From Aurantibacter crassamenti (lineage in GTDB: Bacteria > Bacteroidota > Bacteroidia > Flavobacteriales > Flavobacteriaceae): 64,000 nt of DNA. The stretch is from contig NZ_JAFBGM010000002.1 in the NCBI RefSeq assembly GCF_016811105.1, positions 930,001-994,000 of the forward strand, read 5' to 3'. Position 1 is the first letter of the stretch; each line of letters begins with the position of its first letter. The translations under genes were made by a program, and so were the position numbers. The notes beneath the pieces were generated by a model. That model searched no databases. It was given only the letters and a program-made list of their open reading frames with translations, and was not told the DNA's origin. Shown here one piece after another: positions 37,712 to 47,027 of the stretch.

Positions 37712-39436
37712 TTATTCCAATACTATTATTCCGTCACTATCATTTCTCCATTCGACAACTACTTCTTCATTATCAGTAACTGGTATAATTCTATACTCAT
37801 ATTCATAATTACCTAGAGGAGCCAAATAAGATTTTATCACATCCTCAATGGTCTTGCCTGGGGTTATCTTTTCAACTGGTAGGTTCCTTTTTTTTCCAAA
37901 AAAATCATAGCGGATATTTACCACCAATGCCTTGACACCCGATAACCATATACTATCTAGGTCACCTATAAAAATGATATCACGAGCCTCATACGGAATG
38001 TAGAGATTTACATCACCTTTGGTAGTATTCCATTTGGTAGTTAACTGCTCTCCTCCCTTAAAATCCCATATGACCTGATATTGATATTCCATCCAATTAT
38101 CCATATCCGATGGATTGAAGCTTTCATCAAAATCTTTTAAATTGGCATAGGCTACCGCTTGCGGTTTATCAAAACTGTTTTGATCAATCCGTATTTTTTT
38201 TAATTCCTCCTTACCATTATTATGTTTTTTCTTGACGGTAACATTTACTGAGTTCACCATTTCGGTAAATGCATTGCGAAGACTACCATCTAGACTTATG
38301 AATACGTCGCGTTGCATATAATTGGGGTCAAGAATGTTAACTGTTTTAAAAACTCCCTCATCATCTCCATAATTCTTGAACAAATTGCCCATGTTGAATG
38401 TTATAAAGTGATGTCTTTCTATCTTACTTGCCTTTATCAAGGAAAGATGTGTGGTACCAGACTGCTTTATCTCGCGATATTGGTAACCATTAGTAGAACC
38501 TACACTTGATAGACCAAATGTCGAAATGTCTTTTATACCTTCAACGGCACCTTCCCATGCACGTTCTAAATCATCTATAGTTCCATCTTCCTTGAATTTG
38601 TTTATGTCTACTGGCTTATATACCAAATCCAACACTTTCTCATAGGCATTGGCTATCAGTTTTTCATTGCGCGGATCCTCACCCATAATCTTAAGTTCAA
38701 CACCACCGTTAGAAACAAGTTCCTTTATGTCGGTAAAAGCCTCTTCCTTTACAAAAAGGAAATTGTTGGATTTTTTTGTTTGTGTATGCTTATAGATCTG
38801 CTCCCAGTCAGCTGTGATTTCAGCTTTAAAAGTGTCGGAATATCCTGAAAATTTAAGTTGAAAGATGATTGATACATCAGGAGTATCCATTTTAAAACTT
38901 TCCATTAAGATTTTAGAATCTCTTGGGTTCAATTTAAAAGAAAAGGCAAGTTTACTTCCTTCGAGAACCGGGGCTGAACTTACCGTTAAAATTTCTTTTT
39001 CTTCCTCCCCATTTTTGACAATTGAAGATACTAAGGCAAAACTTGCTTCATCAAAAATTACCGGGCCTTTGATTACCACGTCTTGACGCTTTAGCTTTTC
39101 CCTCAAGAGTTCTTGAGCCTTATTTACTTTATTTTCCGATGTGCCATATTGAAGTAGAAAGTGTAGCAAAGCCCCACCGTCGGCTTCGTTGATAGGGGAA
39201 TTTTGATCTTCACCACCTTTTTTTAGTGCTACATATCTCAGAAAAGAGAATTGCGGTAAACCATCAGGGGTTTTACCCAGCGCTGCAGAGTTTGGAAGAT
39301 AAAAATAAGCACTTGAATCGGTAGAAGATGGAAATAACCAAAGGTCATTAGTTCTTACCCCTTGATCCAATAGTATCATTTGCGCATTGACTTGCGTTAT
39401 GGTCAAAAACATTATTAGATATATGAACTTCTTCAT
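37712..39436 (-). CDS. Secreted paralog-family protein (574 aa)
   Basis: The signal peptide is MKKFIYLIMFLTITQVNAQ. This is the most canonical member: DLWLFPSSTDSSAYFYLP (31-48), DGLPQFSFLRYVALKKG, GGALLHFLLQYGTSENK (87-103), VIKGPVIFDEASFALVS, SSAPVLEGSKLAFSFKLN (153-170), then FQLKFSGYSDTFKAEI, and a C-terminal beta module with 'FISLDGSLRNAFTEMVNSVN'. The same module ends the 1147-residue protein ('VILDGSILSNFKKFINSAS'). It lies 16 bp from the 663-residue gene. Function unknown. Confidence 0.8.
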   Translation of the reverse strand: MKKFIYLIMFLTITQVNAQMILLDQGVRTNDLWLFPSSTDSSAYFYLPNSAALGKTPDGLPQFSFLRYVALKKGGEDQNSPINEADGGALLHFLLQYGTSENKVNKAQELLREKLKRQDVVIKGPVIFDEASFALVSSIVKNGEEEKEILTVSSAPVLEGSKLAFSFKLNPRDSKILMESFKMDTPDVSIIFQLKFSGYSDTFKAEITADWEQIYKHTQTKKSNNFLFVKEEAFTDIKELVSNGGVELKIMGEDPRNEKLIANAYEKVLDLVYKPVDINKFKEDGTIDDLERAWEGAVEGIKDISTFGLSSVGSTNGYQYREIKQSGTTHLSLIKASKIERHHFITFNMGNLFKNYGDDEGVFKTVNILDPNYMQRDVFISLDGSLRNAFTEMVNSVNVTVKKKHNNGKEELKKIRIDQNSFDKPQAVAYANLKDFDESFNPSDMDNWMEYQYQVIWDFKGGEQLTTKWNTTKGDVNLYIPYEARDIIFIGDLDSIWLSGVKALVVNIRYDFFGKKRNLPVEKITPGKTIEDVIKSYLAPLGNYEYEYRIIPVTDNEEVVVEWRNDSDGIIVLE

Positions 39437-39441
39437 GGCTT

Positions 39442-41094
39442 TTACTTTATAGAGATAAAATCATTTTGATTTAGAAAACGTGGCTTATCTGAGATGACAC
39501 CTTTTGATTTTCTAACTCTGCTTGTTCTATAAACAATATCAGATTCGAAATCTGTGAAAAGAGTCAGTGTGGTCAAAAAATATTCTTGCTTATTCTCAAT
39601 TTTGAGGTTTTCTAAAACCATTGCTCTTTTCTTGCCTCCAAGTTTGGCCGCAAAATCGATCAAAATGGAAGTTGTATCTGCCATTGAGGCACCATCAAAG
39701 CCAAGACTAATAGTTCGTTTTTCCAAAGGTGGGGTCAAAGAAATGAAGGGTTTTGAAGTACTCCTCCAAGATGAACTCAATAGCGTATCGGCTTTAGCGA
39801 TACTCCAGAGAACCTTATACTGTATCAAAGAATCTAGTTGCTCCTGACCTTTAAGGTTTATTTGTTTTTGGTAATGGCCGGCCAAAATATCTGACCATGA
39901 AAAGGAAAACTCATGAATCTTAGAGGTAGAGTCATTTCGAACTTGGACCGAAACCCCATTTATATAATGTTTAAACGCCCCTAAATAGTCTTCATTTATC
40001 TTAAAATCAATTCGACGCTGAGAGCCCGATCTATCATTTAACGGAACTGTACTTACGTAATCATTTAATTGGGCAATTGAATCTTTGAAAACATTCAAAT
40101 TACCTACAGATATTACAGGAACTTGCTTGAAAGCTGATTTTTGCACAGCAATATAAAGACTATCGGTAGGTCTATATTGCCTGTTTATTTGCTTCAAGCA
40201 ATATGGATCACTTCTAAGCATACCATTACAATTCAAATTGGGTAAAAACATTTCAGAGGCTATCTTATCGGAAACCATCTTAACTATAGAAGCGCCTATT
40301 TCGTCACTTTCTTCACCTTCATATAACTCAATTTTTAATGCACTATTCAACCTTAATTCTCTAGCGGTATTTTCAAGTTCTGATTTCGAAATAGGCACAT
40401 TACCATATTTCTTTTTTACCATATCAATTACTTTTTTTGACGGAATGCTAATTCTCGCACTAAAAGCTGGATATTTTGCGGGATAGTAGGCACGTATTAC
40501 TATTGATAAATCGCTGGTGCCCATTTTAAGCGATTGTTCCAACAAAGAAGCCTCTTCTCTAGTTAAGTTTAGCATTAGTGATGCCTTTGAACCATCTTGT
40601 ATTGGTGCGTTACCTGAGGTTATAATTCGATCAGTGGTTGTTTTATTTTGTTTGTCAAATACACTCGTAAGCAAAGTGAAACTCGCGTTTCCATAATTAT
40701 GGTCTTCTTTGAAGGTTAGAAGTGGAATTTGTGCTTTCAAGAAAGCATTATGATTCTTTTTTTTAAGTACTTTTTCAATTTCATTTTTCTCATTTTGTGA
40801 AATTGAAAACTCGACTAATGCGCTAAAAACACCTCCAGATATTTGATCATTTACACTTAGGTATTTCCACAAATGGAGTTTGTAAACATCATCTTTGAAA
40901 ACAACCCTTGGTTGTTCAGGTAAATAGTAGTAAGCATTTGAGTCTGTACTATCCTGAAATAGTTTAATACCATTATAAGATTCTATTTTGGCACCATATT
41001 GCACTTGCCCATTTGATTTAAACGGCAAAGTCAATACTAACAAACAGCTGGTAAATGAAAAAAGGAGTTTTATATTTGATATAAGTTTTATCAT
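39442..41094 (-). CDS. Secreted paralog-family protein (550 aa)
   Basis: The signal peptide ends KSNGQ at residue 30. Shared features are STDSNAYYYLPEQPRV (49-64, YYYLP at 55-59), SGGVFSALVEFSISQNEK (86-103), then ITSGNAPIQDGSKASLML (158-175) and SARISIPSKK. The C-terminal module has 'FKHYINGVSVQVRNDST', comparable with the 'NSVNVTV' strand in the 574-residue protein. It lies 5 bp from the 574-residue gene. A Cys pair (NCNGMLRSDPYC) may form a disulfide. Function unknown. Confidence 0.78.
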   Translation of the reverse strand: MIKLISNIKLLFSFTSCLLVLTLPFKSNGQVQYGAKIESYNGIKLFQDSTDSNAYYYLPEQPRVVFKDDVYKLHLWKYLSVNDQISGGVFSALVEFSISQNEKNEIEKVLKKKNHNAFLKAQIPLLTFKEDHNYGNASFTLLTSVFDKQNKTTTDRIITSGNAPIQDGSKASLMLNLTREEASLLEQSLKMGTSDLSIVIRAYYPAKYPAFSARISIPSKKVIDMVKKKYGNVPISKSELENTARELRLNSALKIELYEGEESDEIGASIVKMVSDKIASEMFLPNLNCNGMLRSDPYCLKQINRQYRPTDSLYIAVQKSAFKQVPVISVGNLNVFKDSIAQLNDYVSTVPLNDRSGSQRRIDFKINEDYLGAFKHYINGVSVQVRNDSTSKIHEFSFSWSDILAGHYQKQINLKGQEQLDSLIQYKVLWSIAKADTLLSSSWRSTSKPFISLTPPLEKRTISLGFDGASMADTTSILIDFAAKLGGKKRAMVLENLKIENKQEYFLTTLTLFTDFESDIVYRTSRVRKSKGVISDKPRFLNQNDFISIK

Positions 41095-41100
41095 TAAATT

Positions 41101-42501
41101 TTATCCTTTAGTTTGTTGAATAACTTCATTTTTAGGGGGTGCCAGAAATACAAATCCTGTAGAAATATCCATTGAATTATCACCTGCCAGCATATTACCA
41201 TTGGTATGCATCCAGTTTATATCATAAGAGAGAGCGCTGCCTTTATCGTAGTATATGTTTGTTGAAACTATTTCGTTAGATGTATGGGTATCAAAAACTA
41301 TTCGTTTAGTCTTTTCATAACCTTCAAGCAAATACTTCAAAGTCAGCGAAACCTCTCTAAAGCCATCTGACTTCAGTTTTAAAATATCAGTTTGAACCTC
41401 GATTGATTGAGTGTCAAATTTCATTTCTTCATTAGGGGTGCTTATATCTACTACATGACCTAAATCAACATTGATCCATTGTTTGACTGAAACATTACCG
41501 GTCAAATCAATTTCTGTTACTCTGTATCTTAAAGGCTTATTAAATAGAATAGGAAACTTGAACTTTAGACTAATTGCATTCAAATCAGGTTCTGTCGCAC
41601 TGAATTCCAGTTCTTTGGTACAGGTTTGCCTATTACCTAAACCCGCTCCACAAATAATTACTTTTTTTGCCAAAAGATCAGGTCGAAGTCTATCACTAAA
41701 ATCATAACATATCAGTTGAATTGGGTGATACCGCGGCAATACTTCTTCATTCAATACGAGCTCTTTTATACATGAATCTTTCCATCTATCTACATCAAAA
41801 CTAAGGTCGACTAGTCCTGATTTAAATTGTATCAGTTCGGTCTCATTTTCTTTGGTATCATGGTTTTCTTCGGGGTTCTTCAATAAATCTTCCTCAATAA
41901 GGCTACTAAAATTTGTAAAATAACTAAAGGCGAAAACAAGACCCAATTCATTAAACTTCTCTAAATTATCGTCTACTAGTTGAGCAGCTTCTTTCGATAG
42001 TTGTATTGTAATATTTTTTTCCTCCCACAAATCAGAACCTTCATTGTCATAAGATGAATTTAGATGAGATGCCAAGACCACCTTTTTACCAATAGATTCA
42101 ATTCCCGACAAAAGATTAAATTCAAATTTTTGAATCGGTATTGGTAGTAGATTAGCTTCGCTTATATTTAAATCTGCTGCAAGCCCTTTAATTTTGCTTT
42201 GAGTAATTCTTGAAGCCTTAAGGTTTAACTGAATGATACTAAAGTTATCAATCACAACATCGCCCTGCCCTTTGGCCTTTGATCTAGACATTTTTAGATA
42301 TTTTAATCCAGGCTTCCCTTCTTTACTTTTAGATAAATAAATCGTACTTGGTTCATAATAGTAAATTGAAGAGTCCACCAAGTCTAGATATACAGAATTA
42401 CCATTTATATTGATTTTTGATTCATATACTGGTTGCGAATAGATTGTATTATGTATCGCCACAAATAAAAAAATCAAGTAGTATGTCAGATTTATTTTCA
42501 C
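41101..42501 (-). CDS. Secreted paralog-family protein, first gene of the operon (466 aa)
   Basis: I place the start at GTG 42501, which yields a clean signal peptide (KINLTYYLIFLFVAIHNTIY, cleaved before SQ). A TTG ten codons upstream would add a charged extension. DSSIYYYEP (box at 47-51) and SKSKEGKPGLKYLKM match the neighbours. The middle module is present but diverged. Two or three Cys and a C-terminal beta region (near 'KFPILFNKPLRYRVTEIDL') follow. It lies 6 bp from the 550-residue gene, and the 21-bp-period operator lies just upstream, so it heads the seven-gene transcript. Confidence 0.75.
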   Translation of the reverse strand: MKINLTYYLIFLFVAIHNTIYSQPVYESKININGNSVYLDLVDSSIYYYEPSTIYLSKSKEGKPGLKYLKMSRSKAKGQGDVVIDNFSIIQLNLKASRITQSKIKGLAADLNISEANLLPIPIQKFEFNLLSGIESIGKKVVLASHLNSSYDNEGSDLWEEKNITIQLSKEAAQLVDDNLEKFNELGLVFAFSYFTNFSSLIEEDLLKNPEENHDTKENETELIQFKSGLVDLSFDVDRWKDSCIKELVLNEEVLPRYHPIQLICYDFSDRLRPDLLAKKVIICGAGLGNRQTCTKELEFSATEPDLNAISLKFKFPILFNKPLRYRVTEIDLTGNVSVKQWINVDLGHVVDISTPNEEMKFDTQSIEVQTDILKLKSDGFREVSLTLKYLLEGYEKTKRIVFDTHTSNEIVSTNIYYDKGSALSYDINWMHTNGNMLAGDNSMDISTGFVFLAPPKNEVIQQTKG

Positions 42502-42528
42502 GAGTAATGCTCTTTCATTTTCTTGTTT

Positions 42529-42536
42529 CAAATCTC
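42529..42536 (-). promoter_or_regulatory. Weak -7-like element upstream of the paralog operon
   Basis: The minus strand reads GAGATTTG at 42536-42529 (consensus TAnnTTTG, one mismatch in the TA). It would place transcription start about 20 bases before the GTG at 42501. The nearest operator unit ends 29 bp upstream, close to the 28 bp seen at the second locus near 50.33 kb. The match is weak by itself. Confidence 0.3.
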
Positions 42537-42559
42537 ACAAAAAACACAGAACACCAATA

Positions 42560-42643
42560 AACACTTATGTTGCGAAAGCCTGTAAGCTTTTTTACAAGTC
42601 TTGTAACTATGTTGCGGATTGTGGTAATTATGTTGTGGAAAAA
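42560..42643. promoter_or_regulatory. Direct-repeat operator with 21-bp period
   Basis: Read on the plus strand, TATGTTGCGAA (42566), TATGTTGCGGA (42608) and TATGTTGTGGA (42629) recur at spacings of 42 and 21 bp. The unit that would lie between (42581-42601) keeps only the preceding TGTAA, which itself recurs every 21 bp at 42581, 42602 and (as GGTAA) 42623. An inverted repeat TTACAAG-T-CTTGTAA (42592-42606) overlaps. A 21-bp direct repeat (two helical turns) is the classic arrangement of AraC-family half-sites. AraC-type genes lie immediately to the right. It sits about 60-140 bp upstream of the operon's start codon. Confidence 0.6.
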
Positions 42644-42800
42644 GGGAAAAGTGTCAATTGTGCACTAAAATAATACGGGGATCATTTTGAAAATACAGAC
42701 CTTAAAAAAGTTGGCAGTAGGCAGTAGCAGTTCGCACATTTGTCTGCAACGGCAGAAAACTTTTGTATTTGATTTTTGAGTTTGGGTTTGAAGACAAAGT

Positions 42801-44735
42801 CTATTGAAAATGCGCAGGCAACTCCACCGGGTACGCATGCTCACGAAACCCGACTTGTTTGACCAAAGCATCGAATTCGGGCATACCGTGTAGCGGGTAT
42901 AGCTGTGGTTCGCTGACGAGCCACACAATCTCTTGCTCATGTTCTTCGATTGCTGTCTTTATCCATTTAAGGGCTTCGTCTTTCTCACCCAGGGCGCAGG
43001 AGATAATTGCAATACTCCATGCTAGGGAGCCAGCACTGTTTTTTGATTTTAACTCTTTCAGCTCATTTTGCAAAGTAACTGCCTTTTGTATATCGCCTTT
43101 TTTGGCGTAAGCTGCACCCAACAAACTTATTGTACGAGGTAATCGAACACCATACATTTCCTCTTCCTTTTCCAACCAGTTAATTGCTTTATCATATTCA
43201 CCATAATTCAGGTAAAAAAATCCAAATGCGCCATAGTTGAACAAACTGATTGCACCAGAATTCGCCCTACTATCAATAAACTCGGTGCCTTTTTCGTAAT
43301 CCCCGCTATAGTAAGATAGCCATGGAATAGCCGAATTTGGAAAATAAGGGAATCTTTTGGTAAAAGTCGTATAGTATTTCAATGCCTCTTGGTATCTATG
43401 TTCATACATTAAAAAATTGACATAAATAACTTGGTAAATTGGCGTGCTTTTATCCAGACATGCCAAAAACAATTTTTCGGATTTTTCAAAATCCCAATCG
43501 ATATACAAACTTATATAAGCTTCTTGCGCATTTATTTCCCAAATATCAGGGTCATAGTGCCGTGCTCTTTCAATGTAGTATTTTGCTTTTTCAACTGCTT
43601 CCTCTGGTTCCAATTCGTGACCAAAGGAAGAAGCTTTCCATAAATAAGTGCCAGCAATACCGTTATAAGCCAACGCCAATGTTGAATCAATTTTCATGGC
43701 TTTTTTATAAAATTTTAGTGCTTCGACCTGTCCCGCAGGGGTCAGTTGGCTAAAGTGGTACTCTCCTTGCATATAATAATCATAAGCGATTGGATTATAT
43801 GAACTTCTCTTTTCAATAATCGCTTCTTCCTTTGAGGTCAAAGTCGTTTGTAAAGCAAGGGCGACATGTTGTGCAATATTACTATTGATAGTCAAAATAT
43901 CTTTCAATTTTCTATCATAGTGTTCTGCCCAAATTTGAGATTCATCAGAAGTATTCACCAACTTTACTTCTATTCTAATAATACTATCTTGCTTTTGAAT
44001 ACTACCTTGTAGAACAGTTGAAATATTTAGAGTCTTCCCAATTTCCTTTATAGAGTTCATGGGACCAATAGCTGTAGAATTAATTATTTCTAAAGATTCG
44101 ATACTGGATAAATGCCGACTAATCGCCTCAACCATCCCATCGGCCAAATATTGATTCTCTTCATCTGAACTCAGATTTTTAAAGGGAAGTACAATTATTG
44201 ATTTTTCTTTGGGAGCTGGTTCTGCAATTACAACTTCCTTTTTATCCTGAGAAAAAATCAGGAATCCAAGCAATATTGTAGCTGCAAGTCCACCAACCCA
44301 TAACAAACTTTTATTATTAGAAGATTCCGCTTTCCCAGTAATTTCTTGCCCGACTTTTAATCTCGCCTTACCGGGAGAATACCCAAAATATTCGGTAAAA
44401 CATTTATTGAAATACGAGGGACTACCAAAACCAACGGCATGAGAAACTTCAGATGCGGTCATTTCTTTTTCGATGAGCATTTCCCGTGCCTTTTCCAGAC
44501 GAAATTCACGAATAAACCTGCTGATGGATTTCCCTTTTACCTTATGTAGTTTGCGATGCAGGTGCGAACGGTTCATGCCCATCATATCCGCCAATTGTTC
44601 TACTCCGAATTGTTCGTTCTCAAGATTGGCCGTGATATGCACTTCCAGTTTATCCAAAAGAGATTGGCCCGAATCGGTCATGGGAATGTTTAATGGTTTG
44701 TGTTTGTTCAATCTTGGGGGAAAGCTATTTCCCAT
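42801..44735 (-). CDS. Membrane-anchored AraC-type regulator with TolB-like and TPR sensor region
   Basis: A 644-residue protein. Residues ~20-130 are an AraC HTH ('GVEQLADMMGMNRSHLHRKL', 'EVSHAVGFGSPSYFNKCFTE'). A single transmembrane helix follows near 145-162 (LLWVGGLAATILLGFLIF). Then comes 'KSIIVLPFKNLSSDEENQYL', the start of the TolB/adenylate-cyclase-associated N-terminal fold common in CadC-like regulators. The remainder (about 310-600) is TPR-like. This topology puts the sensor in the periplasm and the DNA-binding domain in the cytoplasm. It is a close tandem paralog of the next gene and the obvious candidate regulator of the secreted-protein operon. Confidence 0.85.
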   Translation of the reverse strand: MGNSFPPRLNKHKPLNIPMTDSGQSLLDKLEVHITANLENEQFGVEQLADMMGMNRSHLHRKLHKVKGKSISRFIREFRLEKAREMLIEKEMTASEVSHAVGFGSPSYFNKCFTEYFGYSPGKARLKVGQEITGKAESSNNKSLLWVGGLAATILLGFLIFSQDKKEVVIAEPAPKEKSIIVLPFKNLSSDEENQYLADGMVEAISRHLSSIESLEIINSTAIGPMNSIKEIGKTLNISTVLQGSIQKQDSIIRIEVKLVNTSDESQIWAEHYDRKLKDILTINSNIAQHVALALQTTLTSKEEAIIEKRSSYNPIAYDYYMQGEYHFSQLTPAGQVEALKFYKKAMKIDSTLALAYNGIAGTYLWKASSFGHELEPEEAVEKAKYYIERARHYDPDIWEINAQEAYISLYIDWDFEKSEKLFLACLDKSTPIYQVIYVNFLMYEHRYQEALKYYTTFTKRFPYFPNSAIPWLSYYSGDYEKGTEFIDSRANSGAISLFNYGAFGFFYLNYGEYDKAINWLEKEEEMYGVRLPRTISLLGAAYAKKGDIQKAVTLQNELKELKSKNSAGSLAWSIAIISCALGEKDEALKWIKTAIEEHEQEIVWLVSEPQLYPLHGMPEFDALVKQVGFREHAYPVELPAHFQ

Positions 44736-44781
44736 TAAAAATACAAAAAGTTTAGGGAAAAGTTTTTGACGGATGACGGAA

Positions 44782-44801
44782 GCTCTTGGCTCTTGGCTCT
44801 T
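44782..44801 (+). repeat. Short tandem repeat GCTCTTG x2.9
   Basis: GCTCTTG-GCTCTTG-GCTCTT lies between the two tandem regulators. It is small, and I see no function in it beyond a possible role in slippage. Confidence 0.7.
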
Positions 44802-44807
44802 AAAATA

Positions 44808-46865
44808 CTAATCTACTAAATTCGGCAACTCCACCGGATAAGCATGCTCGCGAAACCCAACTTGTTTTACCAAGGCATCAAATTCTGGCATGCCGTGTAA
44901 AGGGTATAATTGGGGTTCGCTGACCAGCCATGGGATTTCCATTTCATGGTCATCGACGGCAATTTTGAGCCATTTTAAAGCTTCTTCTTTTTCGCCGAGG
45001 GCGGAATGGATTATTGCGACAAAAAAAGCTGGGGAGCCGGCATCGGTTTTTTTCTTTAATGCTTTGAGTTCGTTTAGAAGTTTAAGTGCTTTTTTTGTTT
45101 CGCCTTTATGGGCGTTGGCTGCTCCCATCCAACTAAGCATTCGCGGAAAACGATTACCCTCCAGATCAATAGCCTTCTGAAAAAGAGAAATGGCACTATC
45201 GTAATCGCCCGTGTTCAAACTAAAAAATCCAGCGGTGTCATAAGTATAATAATTAGAATATAGTTTCAACCTTGTTTCCATAAATTCAAGGCCTTCCTCG
45301 TACTTTTTATTATAATAATAAGATAATAACATTTGGTTATTGGGATAATAGGGATACTCTCTATTCAATCTATCTGCAATCTCAAAACCTTCAGCGTGCC
45401 TGTTTTCATAATGTAAAAAATTAGCGTAAAGTGCTAAAAAAACTGGAAACTTTGATTCAATACTTATCTTATAATTCTCTTCACTTCCTCCAAAGTCCCA
45501 ACTACCAAAAAGTCTTTCAAAGGCCTTCCAACCATAACCTTCTTTTAATTCTGGATCAAGTTCAAGAGTTTTGTCCAAATATGGTTTTGCTTTGGAAAAA
45601 GCTTCTTCGACGGTAAATTCCGCTCCCCAAACGGATGCTTTTACTTGATAATACATAGCCATTCCCAAATATGCGGATGCCATCGTAGAATCGATAGATA
45701 TAGCTTCCTCGAAATACTTGAACGCCTTTTGCTGTCCCTCTTGGCTGAACTGATTAAAGTTGTACCAACCCTTTAAAAAATTATCATAGGCCTCTGGCGA
45801 ATAAGAAGTCCTCTTTTCAATATTACTTTTTTCTTTTGATGACAATTTGACTTTCATAATTTTTGCTACACGCTGTGCAATTTCACTTTGCACAAGTAAA
45901 GCATCGAAGATCTTCCGATCATAGCTCTCAGCCCATAACTGTTTTTCATCCGAGGTGTTTATCAATTTTATTTCGACACGTAGTAGGGAATCTTGTCTTT
46001 GTATGCTGCCTTGAAGTACATTAACTACTTCAAGTTTTTCTCCGATTTCTTTCACAGAAGTCAATTCTCCCGATGCAGATGACGAGAGTACTTTTAACTC
46101 TCCAATTTCCGACAAATGCAGACTAATAGCGTCCACCATACCATCGGCCAAATATTGATTCTCCTCATCTGAGCTCAGATTTTTAAAAGGAAGTACAATT
46201 ATCGATTTTTCCTCGGGAGTCGTTTCAGCTACAACCTCTTCCTTTTTATTCAGAGAAAAAATCAAGAATCCTACTAAAATCGCGGCAGCCAGTCCGCTTA
46301 ACCACAAGAATATTTTGTTTTTGGAAGATTTTGATTGAGTATTTCTAATTATCTCTTGGCCGACCTTTAACCGCGCCTTACCTGGGGAATACCCGAAATA
46401 CTCTGCAAAACATTTATTGAAATACGACGGACTGCCAAAACCCACCGCATGGGAAACCTCGGAAGCGGTCATCTCTTTTTCAATGAGCATTTTTCGCGCG
46501 GCTTCCAAGCGATACTCGCGAATAAACCTACTGATGGACTTCCCCTTTATCTTATGCAGTTTGCGATGCAGGTGCGAACGGCTCATGCCCATCATTTCAG
46601 CCAACTGTTCCACACCAAATTGTTCGTTGTGCAGATTGGCATTAACAAAGGTTTCCAGCTTTGCAATTAATGGATGTTTATCGTTCTTTTTGGTAGTGTT
46701 TTCTTGCAAAATAGCACTTGGTTGTTGAAACGGAATTAGCCGCTCGTTACTCTCAAATGTACTAAAATGCAGCATAAATCTTGGCGTGCTGAATAAGATT
46801 CTAAACTTCGGCCCATTACCGATCCTTTTTTTCGAATTTTTGATATTATTCTTGAATAGCTTCAT
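44808..46865 (-). CDS. Membrane-anchored AraC-type regulator, tandem paralog
   Basis: A 685-residue protein with the same layout as its downstream neighbour: AraC HTH (about 70-165), a membrane helix near 192-209 (FLWLSGLAAAILVGFLIFSL), 'KSIIVLPFKNLSSDEENQYL', and TPR-like repeats. The C-termini of the two proteins are near identical ('PWLVSEPQLYPLHGMPEFDA' then LVKQVGFREHAYPVELP against '..VSEPQLYPLHGMPEFDALV'), while the sensor middle is diverged. That pattern indicates a recent duplication followed by sensor divergence. An extra N-terminal ~45 residues may be mis-extended; Met31 (MLHFSTFES) is an alternative start. Confidence 0.83.
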   Translation of the reverse strand: MKLFKNNIKNSKKRIGNGPKFRILFSTPRFMLHFSTFESNERLIPFQQPSAILQENTTKKNDKHPLIAKLETFVNANLHNEQFGVEQLAEMMGMSRSHLHRKLHKIKGKSISRFIREYRLEAARKMLIEKEMTASEVSHAVGFGSPSYFNKCFAEYFGYSPGKARLKVGQEIIRNTQSKSSKNKIFLWLSGLAAAILVGFLIFSLNKKEEVVAETTPEEKSIIVLPFKNLSSDEENQYLADGMVDAISLHLSEIGELKVLSSSASGELTSVKEIGEKLEVVNVLQGSIQRQDSLLRVEIKLINTSDEKQLWAESYDRKIFDALLVQSEIAQRVAKIMKVKLSSKEKSNIEKRTSYSPEAYDNFLKGWYNFNQFSQEGQQKAFKYFEEAISIDSTMASAYLGMAMYYQVKASVWGAEFTVEEAFSKAKPYLDKTLELDPELKEGYGWKAFERLFGSWDFGGSEENYKISIESKFPVFLALYANFLHYENRHAEGFEIADRLNREYPYYPNNQMLLSYYYNKKYEEGLEFMETRLKLYSNYYTYDTAGFFSLNTGDYDSAISLFQKAIDLEGNRFPRMLSWMGAANAHKGETKKALKLLNELKALKKKTDAGSPAFFVAIIHSALGEKEEALKWLKIAVDDHEMEIPWLVSEPQLYPLHGMPEFDALVKQVGFREHAYPVELPNLVD

Positions 46866-47027
46866 GCCATAGTTTTATTTGTCCAGAAAATTCGGACCTC
46901 AACTTTGATGGCCCCACTTGAACAATTGCACTAAAATTATCAGATTTATCCCATGAAAAATTGCCTCTGCGATGCAAAGAATTGCTACCAGGTTACCTTT
47001 TTAAAATAAATTGATGGGAGCGTGTTC

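Noticed and set aside
42665-42940. 91-residue minus-strand frame between the operon and the regulator
   Set aside because: It overlaps the 3' end of the 644-residue regulator in another frame and has no ribosome-binding site or domain.
44782-44801. GCTCTTG tandem repeat as a regulatory array
   Set aside because: The period of 7 bp does not fit a helical-phase operator and the unit is not found elsewhere near the promoters I examined.
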